Positions 1 through 8,429 of a stretch of 19,565 nt of DNA are shown in pieces. The stretch is from the NCBI GenBank assembly GCA_964654535.1, contig CAZZIZ010000047.1:1-19565 (forward strand), given 5' to 3'. The translations under genes were made by a program, and so were the position numbers. Under the pieces are notes generated by a model. That model searched no databases, was not told the origin of the DNA, and worked only from the letters and a program-made list of their open reading frames with translations. Within the stretch, counting starts at the first letter, position 1; each line of letters starts with the position of its first letter. This DNA comes from CAZZIZ01 sp964654535. Its GTDB lineage: Bacteria > Bacteroidota > Bacteroidia > Chitinophagales > UBA2359.

Positions 1-191
1 CTTCGCGTGAGGGATAGAGGCATTGTTGAAGCTCCTGTTTAAAAAAGCAAGAAAGCCTTTTAGCTCCTTGGAGCTAGATAGGGCTTTTGCTTTTTTAAGA
101 ACAGAGCGACTGCCGACAGCCCGACCCCGAACCCAATCTTGTTGGTACGTGAAGACACGAACCAATAAGATTGGGTGAGCGGGGCACGCCC
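1..191 (-). repeat. Structured intergenic repeat, copy 1
   Basis: This copy of a roughly 190-bp element is read on the minus strand, starting with GGGCGTGCCCC (191-181) and ending with CCCTCACGCGAAG at base 1. It matches 13231-13425 at both ends and in the internal blocks GGGTCGGGCT and CCTCTATCCCTCACGCG. Two hairpins lie between the conserved blocks. One spans 131-176, with a 10-bp perfect outer stem (ACCCAATCTT / AAGATTGGGT). The other spans about 41-96, with outer arms of A6GC / GCT6 and an inner TAGCTC/GAGCTA stem. Elements of this kind, with GGGCGTGCCC and GGGTCGGGCT blocks, recur between genes in many Bacteroidota genomes; that is from memory and was not searched. The window edge falls exactly on the element's end. 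Confidence 0.8.
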
Positions 192-219
192 AATGTCAAT
201 AAAACAAAATGACTTCTGA

Positions 220-798
220 TCAGACCTTAGCAGCGATGTACTTGCCCAAAATATCGAATTCAATATTAACGGAATCTCCGGAACGTATGTTGCGGAAGTT
301 AGTGTGCTCGTAGGTGTAAGGAATAATGGCCACCGAGAACTTGTCGTCGCTAGGATTGACAACCGTAAGGCTTACACCATTTACACAAATAGAACCCTTG
401 CTGACATTGCGAAAGGATTCGTGCAGATCGTGCTTGAATGTGAACTCCCAGCTTCCATTGCGCTCCTCCACCTTCTCGCAAATCGCCATTTGATCTACGT
501 GCCCTTGCACGAAATGACCGTCCAAGCGATCACCAACTTTTAGCGCACGCTCTAGGTTAACGCTATCACCTACTTTCCAATCTTTCAGATTGCTTAGATC
601 GAGGGTTTCTTTGACTGCGGTAACTTTGTAATCATTGTCATTGCATTCCACGACAGTTAAGCAGCATCCGTTATGCGCCACGCTCTGATCGATTTTTAGC
701 TCGCCCGAAATAGCGCTACTTAAAGTGAAAGTGATATTGTCCCCAGCCGGATTGATTTCCTTGACCTTGGCTTCGGTTTCTATGATGCCCGTAAACAT
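220..798 (-). CDS. ribE: Riboflavin synthase, alpha chain
   Basis: This 192-residue protein dismutates two 6,7-dimethyl-8-ribityllumazine molecules to riboflavin plus a pyrimidinedione (last step of riboflavin synthesis, cytosol, normally a trimer). It opens with the family signature MFTGIIE and has two lumazine-binding barrels. The N-terminal barrel (about 1-90) carries NGCCLTVV at 43-50. The C-terminal barrel (about 96-187) carries GHFVQGHVD at 94-102 and VNGVSLTVV at 139-147. Length is slightly below the usual 195-220. The ATG overlaps the stop of the upstream surface-protein gene by one base (TAATG), which implies translational coupling. The gene ends 28 bp from the structured repeat, and no other rib genes are visible nearby. 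Some databases use ribC for this enzyme. Confidence 0.95.
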   Translation of the reverse strand: MFTGIIETEAKVKEINPAGDNITFTLSSAISGELKIDQSVAHNGCCLTVVECNDNDYKVTAVKETLDLSNLKDWKVGDSVNLERALKVGDRLDGHFVQGHVDQMAICEKVEERNGSWEFTFKHDLHESFRNVSKGSICVNGVSLTVVNPSDDKFSVAIIPYTYEHTNFRNIRSGDSVNIEFDILGKYIAAKV

Positions 799-3551
799 TA
801 CTCTGATCTTAACAAATGGATGTAACCGCTTTGCTGCTCGCCCAAAATTTCATTGCCCTCATTGCCTTCTATGATGCGTACTACATAAAAGTACACACCT
901 CCTGAAAGCTCATCTCCTGAATTCGAGTCTGTTCCATCCCAATTAATAAAAGGATCACTGGTTTCGAATACCAGTCCACCCCATCGGTTATATATTTTCA
1001 AGTCTACCTGATTAACAAAACGGAATCCGTCCAGCGGTGTAAATATTTCATTGGCTCCATCGCCGTTGGGTGTGAAGGCATTTGGTAACTCATACAATGC
1101 GCAGTTTTCTACGCAGACCTCATTGCTTCCTGTGCTTTCATTGTCGAACTGATCGAAAGCGGTAACAAAATAACAACCAGATATAGAGTTGTCTAACACA
1201 TGAGTAAATTGAAAAGTGTTTGGATCACTTATTACAGCGATGATTTGGAAATCAATATCAAGTGGTCCACGATAAAAAACATTGTAGCCCGCGACGTCTT
1301 CTAAACAACCAACGGTGACTGACCAGGTTAGTCTATTTTCAAAATTCCAGATGTTGGAGTCGTTTTCACAATCATTTCTAACGACAAGATCCGGGTTACA
1401 TGGTGGCTCGGTATCTATGGCTATGGCGCAAGATTCTTGTGATTTGTTTATTAGGGGGTCCAAAATTCCATCTGTAAAATACGATCCGCTGCTTTCTACG
1501 AAATAACAATACTCCTCACCATTTTCTAAACCCTGGTCGAGATAGAACTGCTGATCGGTTGTAGCCAGGAAATCGAAGGTACTGCCTGTAGGTGTGCGTC
1601 TGAATATGTCGTAGCTGTTATTGATCCAAGGAACTTGCTCATCCCAAACTAATTCAATAGATGAATCTCCGGAACTAAGGTTTAAGAAAATTGAACTAGC
1701 GGTTTCGCTATTGCCAATGAGTTGTGTTCCAGAATTGAATCTGATAAAGTAGGTGTATTCAAGTTCTAGGGTATTGAGCCCTGTATCTACAAAGCTTGTA
1801 TCGTTTGCTTCGAAAAAGGTATTGCTACTAAAAGACTGAACCATGGTTTCGTTTGAGCCATCGTTTCTGAAAAGTTCGTAAATGTAGGGACCGGTAAAAA
1901 TCATAGTGTCTAACTCCGCTCCATCTGGCTTGGTCCACTGAACAAAAATGCTTCCCGAGCTCTGGCCGGTTGTCTGCACGTCTACATTGGTCATGAGTGG
2001 TACATCAGAAGGTAAGGTCTCACATGAATTGTTAGAAGGCAAACCGAAACCAAAGTTGAGTGGCACTCCACCCGATGTACTTACGTCGGTAAACTCCGCA
2101 GTAACGCGGTAGCTATAGGTTAGTCCTGGATCAGCGCTGGCATCTGCATAAGTATTGCCCATTACTTGATCGGCGATAAGTTCGTAGCCGAAATTGGCTA
2201 AGTCGTCACTGCAATTGTCTAGTTCAAGAGAATCGCAACCGAGCCTTCGCCATACACCGAAACCTAAAAACTTATCCGTGTTTTCGCAGACGTAATCGTC
2301 ATCCCAGGCAAGGTTAATTACACCATTGGCCACTGAAGAACTCAACCCGGTTGGCGGCGGCGCTATTACGTTTATAAACCAAGTTTCTAGATCTACCAGT
2401 GGTAGTTGCGTAAAATTATCTTCCCCTTTAAAAACCACTTGATAAGCTGTGCTAAAAATTTCATCGCATCCAGGACTCCATTCAAATACGCCCTCCGCTT
2501 CACCGTCTACATCAACATTTTGAACGAAGGTTGCGAGACTGCTTGTAAAATCGGCTTCAAAAGGAAAGCCCGTAGCAGTTAGTTCTATTCTATCACTATC
2601 GGGATCGCTGGCGCTTACCTCAAGCACCAAATTATCACCTACAGTTACGCAAGTATCCAAGAGTTCAGCTAGGACGGGAGGTTGGTTAGGCGCCTCCAAT
2701 ACTTCAATTTGCATGTCCCTTACCAAGGTACCGATTGGGAATCCCGCTCGAAATTCCCTAATGAGAATTGCAATATTATAGAAACCTGGTTCCCAGGGTG
2801 CATCCCAAAATATCTCACCGTTATTGGGATTAATTGTGAAATTATATTCGGGGCCAGGGGGCGGATTACCTGATGGTGGTAAATTATCTCCTATAGGAAT
2901 CACTTGATTAGGTAGAATGTAATTCGGTACGGGGGTGAATACATCACCTTGAGTAAACTCGATAGGCGGCACCAATTCAAAATGCAAACTATCGCCATCC
3001 GGATCAAACGCATTGGGGTTATGTATAAATGGGAAGCCCCTGTTGGCAACATCGACTGGAGGCTGATTCAAGACGGGCGAATCATTAAACCCAAAAAACT
3101 CGTCATCTAAAATGAACAAGGTATCGATAAGCGTAAAAGAGATTCCCTCCGATTCACCAAAGTTAATATTAAGAATATCGTCAATACGATTGGGGTCGGT
3201 CATGGTGACGACGTAAGTAAAGGGGCCTGGATAGGTGTGATGGGCTTGATATACGTTTCGCTTAAGATCTGATGCACCTGGAATTATTTCCCCTTGTTGT
3301 CCTGGACCGTTTACCCTGCCAACTCTTTCGAAGGAACCATCTCCCCAACTAACATCTAGCGAGTCTCTGTCTGCGTCTATGCTTGAGGTTTTAGTAAAAG
3401 TGACGATCTCAAAAAAGTATCTAAATTTTTCGCCTGGAAGCGGGTCATGACGATAGGTGATTTCGCCCGCTCGGTTGTGCGTAGCAAACAAATCACTCGC
3501 AGTAGCAAGGAAGCAAATACTAACCAGAAGGAAACAAATGACCCTTTTCAT
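798..3551 (-). CDS. Secreted multidomain protein with CHU_C (type IX secretion) C-terminal domain
   Basis: This 917-residue exported protein has a signal peptide at 1-23 (MKRVICFLLV..., likely cleaved after DLFA, before THNRAGEITYR). A PKD-like stretch follows at about 55-120 (WGDGSFERV, later HHTYPGPFTYVV). Two cadherin/dystroglycan-like modules lie at about 163-396, each with a DPDGDSL/DPDSDRI turn. Several fibronectin type III-like modules begin near 398. The last 98 residues (820-917) are a gliding motility-associated C-terminal domain (CHU_C), with NAFTPNGDGANEIF, IYNRWGGLVFET, NWDG and GGVYFY. In this family the domain directs export through the type IX system to the cell surface. No catalytic domain is recognisable, so a surface or adhesive role is only inferred. 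The gene starts 65 bp after sdhB and its stop overlaps ribE. Confidence 0.9.
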   Translation of the reverse strand: MKRVICFLLVSICFLATASDLFATHNRAGEITYRHDPLPGEKFRYFFEIVTFTKTSSIDADRDSLDVSWGDGSFERVGRVNGPGQQGEIIPGASDLKRNVYQAHHTYPGPFTYVVTMTDPNRIDDILNINFGESEGISFTLIDTLFILDDEFFGFNDSPVLNQPPVDVANRGFPFIHNPNAFDPDGDSLHFELVPPIEFTQGDVFTPVPNYILPNQVIPIGDNLPPSGNPPPGPEYNFTINPNNGEIFWDAPWEPGFYNIAILIREFRAGFPIGTLVRDMQIEVLEAPNQPPVLAELLDTCVTVGDNLVLEVSASDPDSDRIELTATGFPFEADFTSSLATFVQNVDVDGEAEGVFEWSPGCDEIFSTAYQVVFKGEDNFTQLPLVDLETWFINVIAPPPTGLSSSVANGVINLAWDDDYVCENTDKFLGFGVWRRLGCDSLELDNCSDDLANFGYELIADQVMGNTYADASADPGLTYSYRVTAEFTDVSTSGGVPLNFGFGLPSNNSCETLPSDVPLMTNVDVQTTGQSSGSIFVQWTKPDGAELDTMIFTGPYIYELFRNDGSNETMVQSFSSNTFFEANDTSFVDTGLNTLELEYTYFIRFNSGTQLIGNSETASSIFLNLSSGDSSIELVWDEQVPWINNSYDIFRRTPTGSTFDFLATTDQQFYLDQGLENGEEYCYFVESSGSYFTDGILDPLINKSQESCAIAIDTEPPCNPDLVVRNDCENDSNIWNFENRLTWSVTVGCLEDVAGYNVFYRGPLDIDFQIIAVISDPNTFQFTHVLDNSISGCYFVTAFDQFDNESTGSNEVCVENCALYELPNAFTPNGDGANEIFTPLDGFRFVNQVDLKIYNRWGGLVFETSDPFINWDGTDSNSGDELSGGVYFYVVRIIEGNEGNEILGEQQSGYIHLLRSE

Positions 3552-3616
3552 ACTATTAATATAACCCTTTCAGAGCCAGTATATTATATCAAATTAAGTC
3601 AAAAGTTAATCAGATG

Positions 3617-4366
3617 TTACTCATTTGAGGTAACGGAGGCTCTTAAGTACTCGCGTTTCATCATTGCGATGTTTTCTTGACTGATTTCCTTAGGACATAC
3701 TGCCGTGCAAGCACCAGTATTACTGCAAGCTCCGAAGCCTTCAATACTCATTTGATCTACCATTTTAATAGCTCGACGCTTACGCTCAGGCTCACCCTGT
3801 GGCACCATAGCTAGATGAGCGATTTTCGCTGAGGTAAACAAGGCCGCTGAACCGTTTACACAGGTTGCCACACATGCTCCGCAACCAATACAGGTCGCTG
3901 CATCGAAGGCACTATCTGCGGTATCTTTTTCGATTGGCACTGCGTTGGCATCAACAGCATTTCCAGTGTTTACGGAGATGTACCCTCCTGCCTGAATGAT
4001 GCGATCGAAAGCCGTACGGTCTACAATTAAGTCTTTTATAACCGGAAAGGGTTTCGCTCTCCACGGCTCGATATAAATGGTATCGCCGTCGCTAAACGAG
4101 CGCATATGTAATTGACAAGTCGTAATGGCCTTCGAAGGTCCGTGCGGTTTACCATTGATAACCATACTACAACTTCCGCATATACCCTCTCGACAGTCGT
4201 GGTCAAATGCTACCGGATCATCACCTTCGACAATTAATTTATTGTTCAAGACATCCATCATTTCTAAGAATGACATGTCTGGCGATATGTTGTCTAGCTT
4301 ATAGTCTACTAAAGTCCCGCGATCTTCAGGATTAGTCTGTCTCCAAATTTTCAAATTCAACTTCAT
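3617..4366 (-). CDS. sdhB: Succinate dehydrogenase/fumarate reductase iron-sulfur subunit
   Basis: This 249-residue electron-transfer subunit of complex II passes electrons from SdhA flavin to the membrane cytochrome. All eleven cluster cysteines are present. C58, C63, C66 and C84 serve the N-terminal [2Fe-2S] plant-type ferredoxin domain (CREGICGSC). C159, C162, C165 and C224 serve [4Fe-4S] (CIGCGACVATC). C169, C214 and C220 serve [3Fe-4S] (CSNTGACTAVCP). The gene starts 6 bp after sdhA and is the last of the sdhCAB operon. The full ligand set and normal length suggest a functional protein. Whether the enzyme mainly oxidises succinate or reduces fumarate cannot be settled from sequence; Bacteroidota homologues are annotated both ways. 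Confidence 0.96.
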   Translation of the reverse strand: MKLNLKIWRQTNPEDRGTLVDYKLDNISPDMSFLEMMDVLNNKLIVEGDDPVAFDHDCREGICGSCSMVINGKPHGPSKAITTCQLHMRSFSDGDTIYIEPWRAKPFPVIKDLIVDRTAFDRIIQAGGYISVNTGNAVDANAVPIEKDTADSAFDAATCIGCGACVATCVNGSAALFTSAKIAHLAMVPQGEPERKRRAIKMVDQMSIEGFGACSNTGACTAVCPKEISQENIAMMKREYLRASVTSNE

Positions 4367-4372
4367 ATCGCT

Positions 4373-6289
4373 CTATTTATAACTTCGGGTTTTCAGTTCA
4401 ACATTTTCGAATTCCAGCTTTTGCTTTATGATTTCTGGGTCAACGTCTTCACCGGCGAATTTCCACGCTGAAACGTAAGTGTAGTTCTTATCATCTCTGA
4501 GCGCTTCACCTTCTTCCGTTTGATATTCTTCTCTATAATGCCCACCGCAACTTTCGTTTCTGTCGAGTGCATCGCGACACATTAATTCTCCTTGCTCTAA
4601 GAAATCAGCCACACGTCCCGCTTTTTCTAACTCTGGGTTTATACCGTTCGTGGTTCCAGGTATGCGCACATCCCTCCAGAACTCTGCACGCAATTCTTGA
4701 ATCATGCCAATGGCTTTTTCTAAGCCAACTGCACTTCGACTCATACCGCAGTACTCCCACATTATTTTTCCTAAACGTTGGTGAAACGAATCGACGGTTT
4801 GGGTACCATTGATGTTCATCAACCTGTCAAGTGTTTCCTCCACGTTTTTCTGCGCTGCATCGAACTCCGCGGTATCGGTAGAGATAGGACCGGTACGAAT
4901 GTCGTCTGCTAAGTAATCTCCAATAGTGTAAGGAATAACAAAGTATCCGTCGGCCAGACCCTGCATAAGAGCTGAGGCTCCTAAACGATTCGCTCCGTGA
5001 TCGGAGAAGTTTGCTTCTCCTAGTGCATAAAGCCCTTCCACGTTGGTCATCAAATTATAATCAACCCACAAGCCACCCATCGTATAGTGTACTGCAGGAT
5101 AAATTTTCATTGGAACTTTGTAAGGATTCTCATCAGTAATCTTTTCATACATCTGGAAGAGGTTTCCGTACTTCGCTCTCACATTATCTTCACCCATGCG
5201 CTCAATGGCATCGCGGAAATCGAGGTATACTGCAAAGCCAGTAGCACCTACACCATAGCCTGCATCGCATCTTTCTTTCGCGGCACGAGAGGCTACGTCT
5301 CTTGGTACTAAGTTTCCAAATGAAGGATATCTTCTTTCTAAGTAGTAGTCACGATCTTCTTCTGGAATATCGTTTGGTGCACGTGATTCGTCTTTGTTTT
5401 TCGGCACCCAGATTCTTCCATCGTTTCTTAAAGACTCTGACATAAGCGTCAGCTTACTTTGATAGTCTCCTGATACAGGTATGCAAGTCGGGTGTATTTG
5501 CGTGTAGCAAGGGTTTGCGAAGGCGGCCCCCTTCTTGTAGGCTTTCCAGGCGGCAGTAACATTGGAGCCCATCGCATTGGTTGATAAGAAGAAAACGTTT
5601 CCATAGCCACCAGTACATAGTAAAACAGCGTGTCCAGCGTGACGATCTATCTCGCCATTAATAAGGTTACGCGTAATAATTCCACGCGCTTTGCCATCTA
5701 CTTTTACGACGTCCAACATTTCGTGTCGGTTGTACATCTCTACATTACCATTGGCTATTTGTCTACTTAACGCAGAGTAAGCACCGATTAAAAGCTGCTG
5801 TCCAGTTTGACCACGTGCATAGAATGTACGCGATACCTGTACCCCACCGAAAGAACGGTTGGTTAGTAAGCCGCCGTAGTCTCTCGCAAAGGGTACTCCC
5901 TGAGCAACACATTGATCAATAATATTTACCGACACTTCGGCCAAGCGGTGCACGTTTGCTTCACGCGATCTGTAGTCACCACCTTTTATGGTATCGTAAA
6001 ACAAGCGGTAAACGCTGTCACCGTCGTTTTGATAATTCTTGGCTGCGTTAATTCCTCCTTGGGCCGCAATGGAGTGCGCTCGTCGAGGACTGTCTTGAAA
6101 ACAGAAGCACTTTACCTTGTAGCCCATTTCACCAAGCGAAGCTGCAGCGGAGGCGCCTGCCAATCCACTACCTACTACAATAACGTCTATTGACCTTTTG
6201 TTCGCAGGATTAACCAGTTTAATTTTGTCCTTGTGTTTGGTCCACTTCTCACCGAGTGAACCGGAAGGAATTTTATCATCTAATTGCAT
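4373..6289 (-). CDS. sdhA: Succinate dehydrogenase/fumarate reductase flavoprotein subunit
   Basis: This 638-residue catalytic subunit of complex II interconverts succinate and fumarate. The N-terminal Rossmann motif VVGSGLAGASAAASLGE (38-54) binds FAD. HSIAAQGGINAAK (72-84) contains H72, the expected covalent FAD attachment site. Further family blocks visible are RTFYARGQTGQQLL, NLVPRDVASRA (capping and active-site region), HYTMGGLWVDYN and ANRLGASALMQGLADG near the C-terminal part of the FAD domain. Length and motif order fit the Bacteroidota SdhA/FrdA type that pairs with a diheme cytochrome b. The gene lies 15 bp after sdhC and 6 bp before sdhB, so the three are almost certainly one transcript. 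Confidence 0.97.
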   Translation of the reverse strand: MQLDDKIPSGSLGEKWTKHKDKIKLVNPANKRSIDVIVVGSGLAGASAAASLGEMGYKVKCFCFQDSPRRAHSIAAQGGINAAKNYQNDGDSVYRLFYDTIKGGDYRSREANVHRLAEVSVNIIDQCVAQGVPFARDYGGLLTNRSFGGVQVSRTFYARGQTGQQLLIGAYSALSRQIANGNVEMYNRHEMLDVVKVDGKARGIITRNLINGEIDRHAGHAVLLCTGGYGNVFFLSTNAMGSNVTAAWKAYKKGAAFANPCYTQIHPTCIPVSGDYQSKLTLMSESLRNDGRIWVPKNKDESRAPNDIPEEDRDYYLERRYPSFGNLVPRDVASRAAKERCDAGYGVGATGFAVYLDFRDAIERMGEDNVRAKYGNLFQMYEKITDENPYKVPMKIYPAVHYTMGGLWVDYNLMTNVEGLYALGEANFSDHGANRLGASALMQGLADGYFVIPYTIGDYLADDIRTGPISTDTAEFDAAQKNVEETLDRLMNINGTQTVDSFHQRLGKIMWEYCGMSRSAVGLEKAIGMIQELRAEFWRDVRIPGTTNGINPELEKAGRVADFLEQGELMCRDALDRNESCGGHYREEYQTEEGEALRDDKNYTYVSAWKFAGEDVDPEIIKQKLEFENVELKTRSYK

Positions 6290-6304
6290 AATTGCTCTTA
6301 GCTT

Positions 6305-7087
6305 TTAATGTAACATGTAAACAATAGGAGGAATGACGGCAAAGCCTAGGGGAATGCCGATTGAAAACACCTTTCCTGCCAGCTCAATGGCTGGCCCAAA
6401 TTTTCGATTCTTTAAACCTAAAGATTGAAAAGCACTTTGAAATCCGTGGTAGAGGTGAAAGCCAATGGCAAACATGCAAATGACATAAAACAATACGTAC
6501 CATTCAACTTGAAAAGCACCTATTACTTCTGTATAAAGATCTTTGGACACCTTACCCAAATCGCGCGCACCTAAAAAGATGTGTCCATCTTTTATAACGC
6601 CATCAATTATGGGCTCACCACTTGATTTCAGTATCGGTGCGCCAGTATGAGTATCGTATAATGCAGGCATGTCGCCAAACTTATAACCATACCAAAAGCT
6701 CTGCATATGCACGACGATAAACACCAAAATGATAGTGCCCAAAATTCCCATGTTACGCGAACTCCAAGAACTCGTGCCTTTGCCTGCACTAGGAGCGCTA
6801 TACTTCACTGGTCTAGCCTGCTTGTTTTTGAAAACCATAAATAATCCCAAAACAGCGTGATAGAGAATTGCGAAATAGGTGACATAGGAAACAACGCCAA
6901 TAAATGGATTGCTGGTCATAAAAGCGGCGTACTCATTAAAGGCCGTACGCGCAGGTTCACCAGTCATCAAGATGAGAGGCAAGTTGCCAAATAAGTGTGC
7001 TATTAAGAAAGTGCAGAGAAAAAGACCAGTAATGGCCATCATAATTTTCTGGAAGATGCCAGAGCTAAAAAAACTAACGTTAGACAT
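6305..7087 (-). CDS. sdhC: Succinate dehydrogenase cytochrome b558 subunit (diheme, single-anchor type)
   Basis: This 260-residue inner-membrane subunit anchors SdhAB and moves electrons between the iron-sulfur subunit and menaquinone. Five hydrophobic helices are visible at about 13-40, 62-86, 113-133, 196-216 and 238-258. Histidines inside the first four (H31, H77, H127, H211, with H214 as alternative) match the four axial ligands of the two hemes in type-B complex II. The stretch between helices 3 and 4 (about 138-192) is long and polar and makes the protein somewhat longer than the 220-235 residues I would expect. No separate sdhD is present, as is normal for this type. First gene of the sdhCAB operon; a -7-like box lies about 43-50 bp upstream. 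Confidence 0.93.
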   Translation of the reverse strand: MSNVSFFSSGIFQKIMMAITGLFLCTFLIAHLFGNLPLILMTGEPARTAFNEYAAFMTSNPFIGVVSYVTYFAILYHAVLGLFMVFKNKQARPVKYSAPSAGKGTSSWSSRNMGILGTIILVFIVVHMQSFWYGYKFGDMPALYDTHTGAPILKSSGEPIIDGVIKDGHIFLGARDLGKVSKDLYTEVIGAFQVEWYVLFYVICMFAIGFHLYHGFQSAFQSLGLKNRKFGPAIELAGKVFSIGIPLGFAVIPPIVYMLH

Positions 7088-7129
7088 TCAATTGATTTAA
7101 GCAGAAAAGAGCTACGCAAAGTGTATATC

Positions 7130-7137
7130 CAAAGTTA
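7130..7137 (-). promoter_or_regulatory. Candidate -7 box of the sdhCAB promoter
   Basis: On the minus strand the bases read TAACTTTG, an exact match to the Bacteroidota -7 consensus TAnnTTTG. It lies in the 163-bp gap (7088-7250) between gmhB and sdhC, 42 bp upstream of the sdhC start, so the leader would be about 35 bases. I see no TTG at the usual -33 spacing; the nearest candidates are too close or too far. The call therefore rests on the -7 box and its position. Apart from this the gap is AT-rich and holds no ORF. Confidence 0.4.
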
Positions 7138-7250
7138 AGCCACAAGCACCATTTTATCTAAAAATCAATCCACGAATACTTGATTGGGGCTGTTTTTAGG
7201 TTGAAAACCAATTTCTAATAAGGCCATTGTTCTAAGACCTATAAAAGCAA

Positions 7251-7823
7251 TTAAAGGCTTTTTGTTTGTACGTTTTGGGACAAACTCAAAAGGCTATCGA
7301 AGTAGTGATCGATGTGCTTAATATTTTGGTCATTGATACGCTCTTTTTCTTCTACGAGTACGGTATGCATTCCAGCATTACGCCCAAACTCCATATCTGT
7401 GATGTAATTGCCAACCATAATAGACCTGGAGAAGTCAACACTAGGAAATTCTCTCTGCGCCTGTAGCGCCATGCCAATTTCAGGTTTTCGATTTGGCGGG
7501 TTTTCTGTTGCTAAATCGGGGCAATAATAAATTGCATCAATCCGACCATTTTGCTTTTCAATATCACGTTGCATGCTTTCGTGCATTGATTCCAACACTT
7601 CTCGCGCTAAAAGTCCTTTTCCAACGCACTGCTGATTGGTCACGATAAAAATGTACTTAAACACTTTTTCGAAGCGCTCCATCGCTTCTAGCACTCCCGG
7701 TAAAAATTCAAAGCCTTCGTACGACAAGACATAAGTTCCAGCCTCCTCTTTGTTAATCACTCCATCGCGATCTAAAAAGAGCGACCAGGATGAATCGACT
7801 TCTATCGGTCCGACTTCTTTCAT
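7251..7823 (-). CDS. gmhB: HAD-family heptose-1,7-bisphosphate phosphatase-like protein
   Basis: The likely product removes the C7 phosphate from D-glycero-manno-heptose 1,7-bisphosphate. I chose the ATG at 7823 (190 residues) because it makes a TAATG overlap with gmhA; a start at 7856 would add 11 residues. HAD motifs seen: I FLDRDGVIN with D18 and D20; II IVTNQ at 60-64; III K113 in NRKPEIGM; IV VGNYITDMEFG, where the usual first Asp is N139 while D143 is kept. The CxH...CxC zinc cluster of E. coli-type GmhB is absent: C101 stands in YYCPD without partners. Pairing with gmhA supports the heptose role, but the exact substrate could differ (another sugar phosphate or histidinol phosphate). 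Confidence 0.8.
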   Translation of the reverse strand: MKEVGPIEVDSSWSLFLDRDGVINKEEAGTYVLSYEGFEFLPGVLEAMERFEKVFKYIFIVTNQQCVGKGLLAREVLESMHESMQRDIEKQNGRIDAIYYCPDLATENPPNRKPEIGMALQAQREFPSVDFSRSIMVGNYITDMEFGRNAGMHTVLVEEKERINDQNIKHIDHYFDSLLSLSQNVQTKSL

Positions 7824-8398
7824 TAGGAAAACAGTTTCGATTCGACGTATTGGCAAATGATATGACCCAATAACATTTGACCTTCTTGGATACGTGGCGT
7901 ATCAGTCGATGGAATTTGAATATGCAAATCGCATAGTGCAGACATCGGACTCTCCTTACTTCCGGTCATCCCTATTCGAAATATTTTTTTCTTCCCCGCA
8001 ACCATTAATGCTTCCAAAATGTTTTTTGATTGACCCGAGGTAGAGAGTGCGACAAGCACGTCACCTTTATTCCCTTTTGCATCCAAAATTCTCGAGTATA
8101 CGTCGTCGAAAGAAAAATCGTTCGCAACGGCAGTCATATAAGAACTATTCACGTGCAGTGCTTCAGCAAATAGTGGGGCACGGTTCAAATAAAAACGCCC
8201 TGACAGTTCCGCCGCTAAATGCTGAGCATCGGCAGCACTACCACCGTTGCCCGCAAAGAAAACTTTATTGCCCGCTTTGTAAGCGGCAACAATGGTTTCC
8301 ACGCTTTGCTCCACGGATGTTACTATCTGCGCGTCCGCTTTAAGTTGAGCAATCATCGTTTGATGCGCCGAAAATATTTTATCTATTTCGTTTTTCAT
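7823..8398 (-). CDS. gmhA: Phosphoheptose isomerase (SIS domain)
   Basis: This 191-residue cytosolic enzyme converts sedoheptulose 7-phosphate to D-glycero-D-manno-heptose 7-phosphate, the first step of ADP- or GDP-heptose synthesis. The SIS fold shows FFAGNGGSAADAQHLAAEL (47-65), the phosphate-binding loop ALSTSGQSKN (118-127) and TPRIQEGQ (167-174). The zinc and catalytic positions of E. coli GmhA (H61, E65, Q172, H180) line up as H60, E64, Q171 and H179, offset by one throughout, so the enzyme should be active. It starts 31 bp after the glycosyltransferase gene and overlaps gmhB by one base. The kinase/nucleotidyltransferase steps (hldE or hddA/hddC) are not in this window. Confidence 0.92.
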   Translation of the reverse strand: MKNEIDKIFSAHQTMIAQLKADAQIVTSVEQSVETIVAAYKAGNKVFFAGNGGSAADAQHLAAELSGRFYLNRAPLFAEALHVNSSYMTAVANDFSFDDVYSRILDAKGNKGDVLVALSTSGQSKNILEALMVAGKKKIFRIGMTGSKESPMSALCDLHIQIPSTDTPRIQEGQMLLGHIICQYVESKLFS

Positions 8399-8429
8399 TT
8401 GTTTGCTAGGGCGAAGCTACACAGATTGC

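Noticed and set aside
60..362. Minus/plus-frame ORF of about 100 residues across the left repeat and ribE end, and a similar one at 13218-13589
   Set aside because: Both run through the structured repeat and share the VGLSAVAL string only because the repeat is translated in the same frame; they do not have independent coding support.
3552..3616. TTGACT and TATAAT-like strings ahead of the CHU_C gene as a promoter
   Set aside because: The two boxes are only eight bases apart and follow the E. coli rather than the Bacteroidota pattern; no TAnnTTTG box with proper spacing is present.
7240..7262. Small hairpin AAAAGC/GCTTTT at the gmhB stop as a terminator
   Set aside because: The stem is only six mostly A-T pairs, overlaps the coding end and has no U run on the minus strand, so it cannot be supported as an intrinsic terminator.
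7824..7856. Longer gmhB start giving MPIRRIETVFLM at the N-terminus
   Set aside because: The extra residues lie inside the gmhA coding end and are not part of the HAD fold; the ATG at 7823 gives the tight TAATG coupling also seen at ribE.
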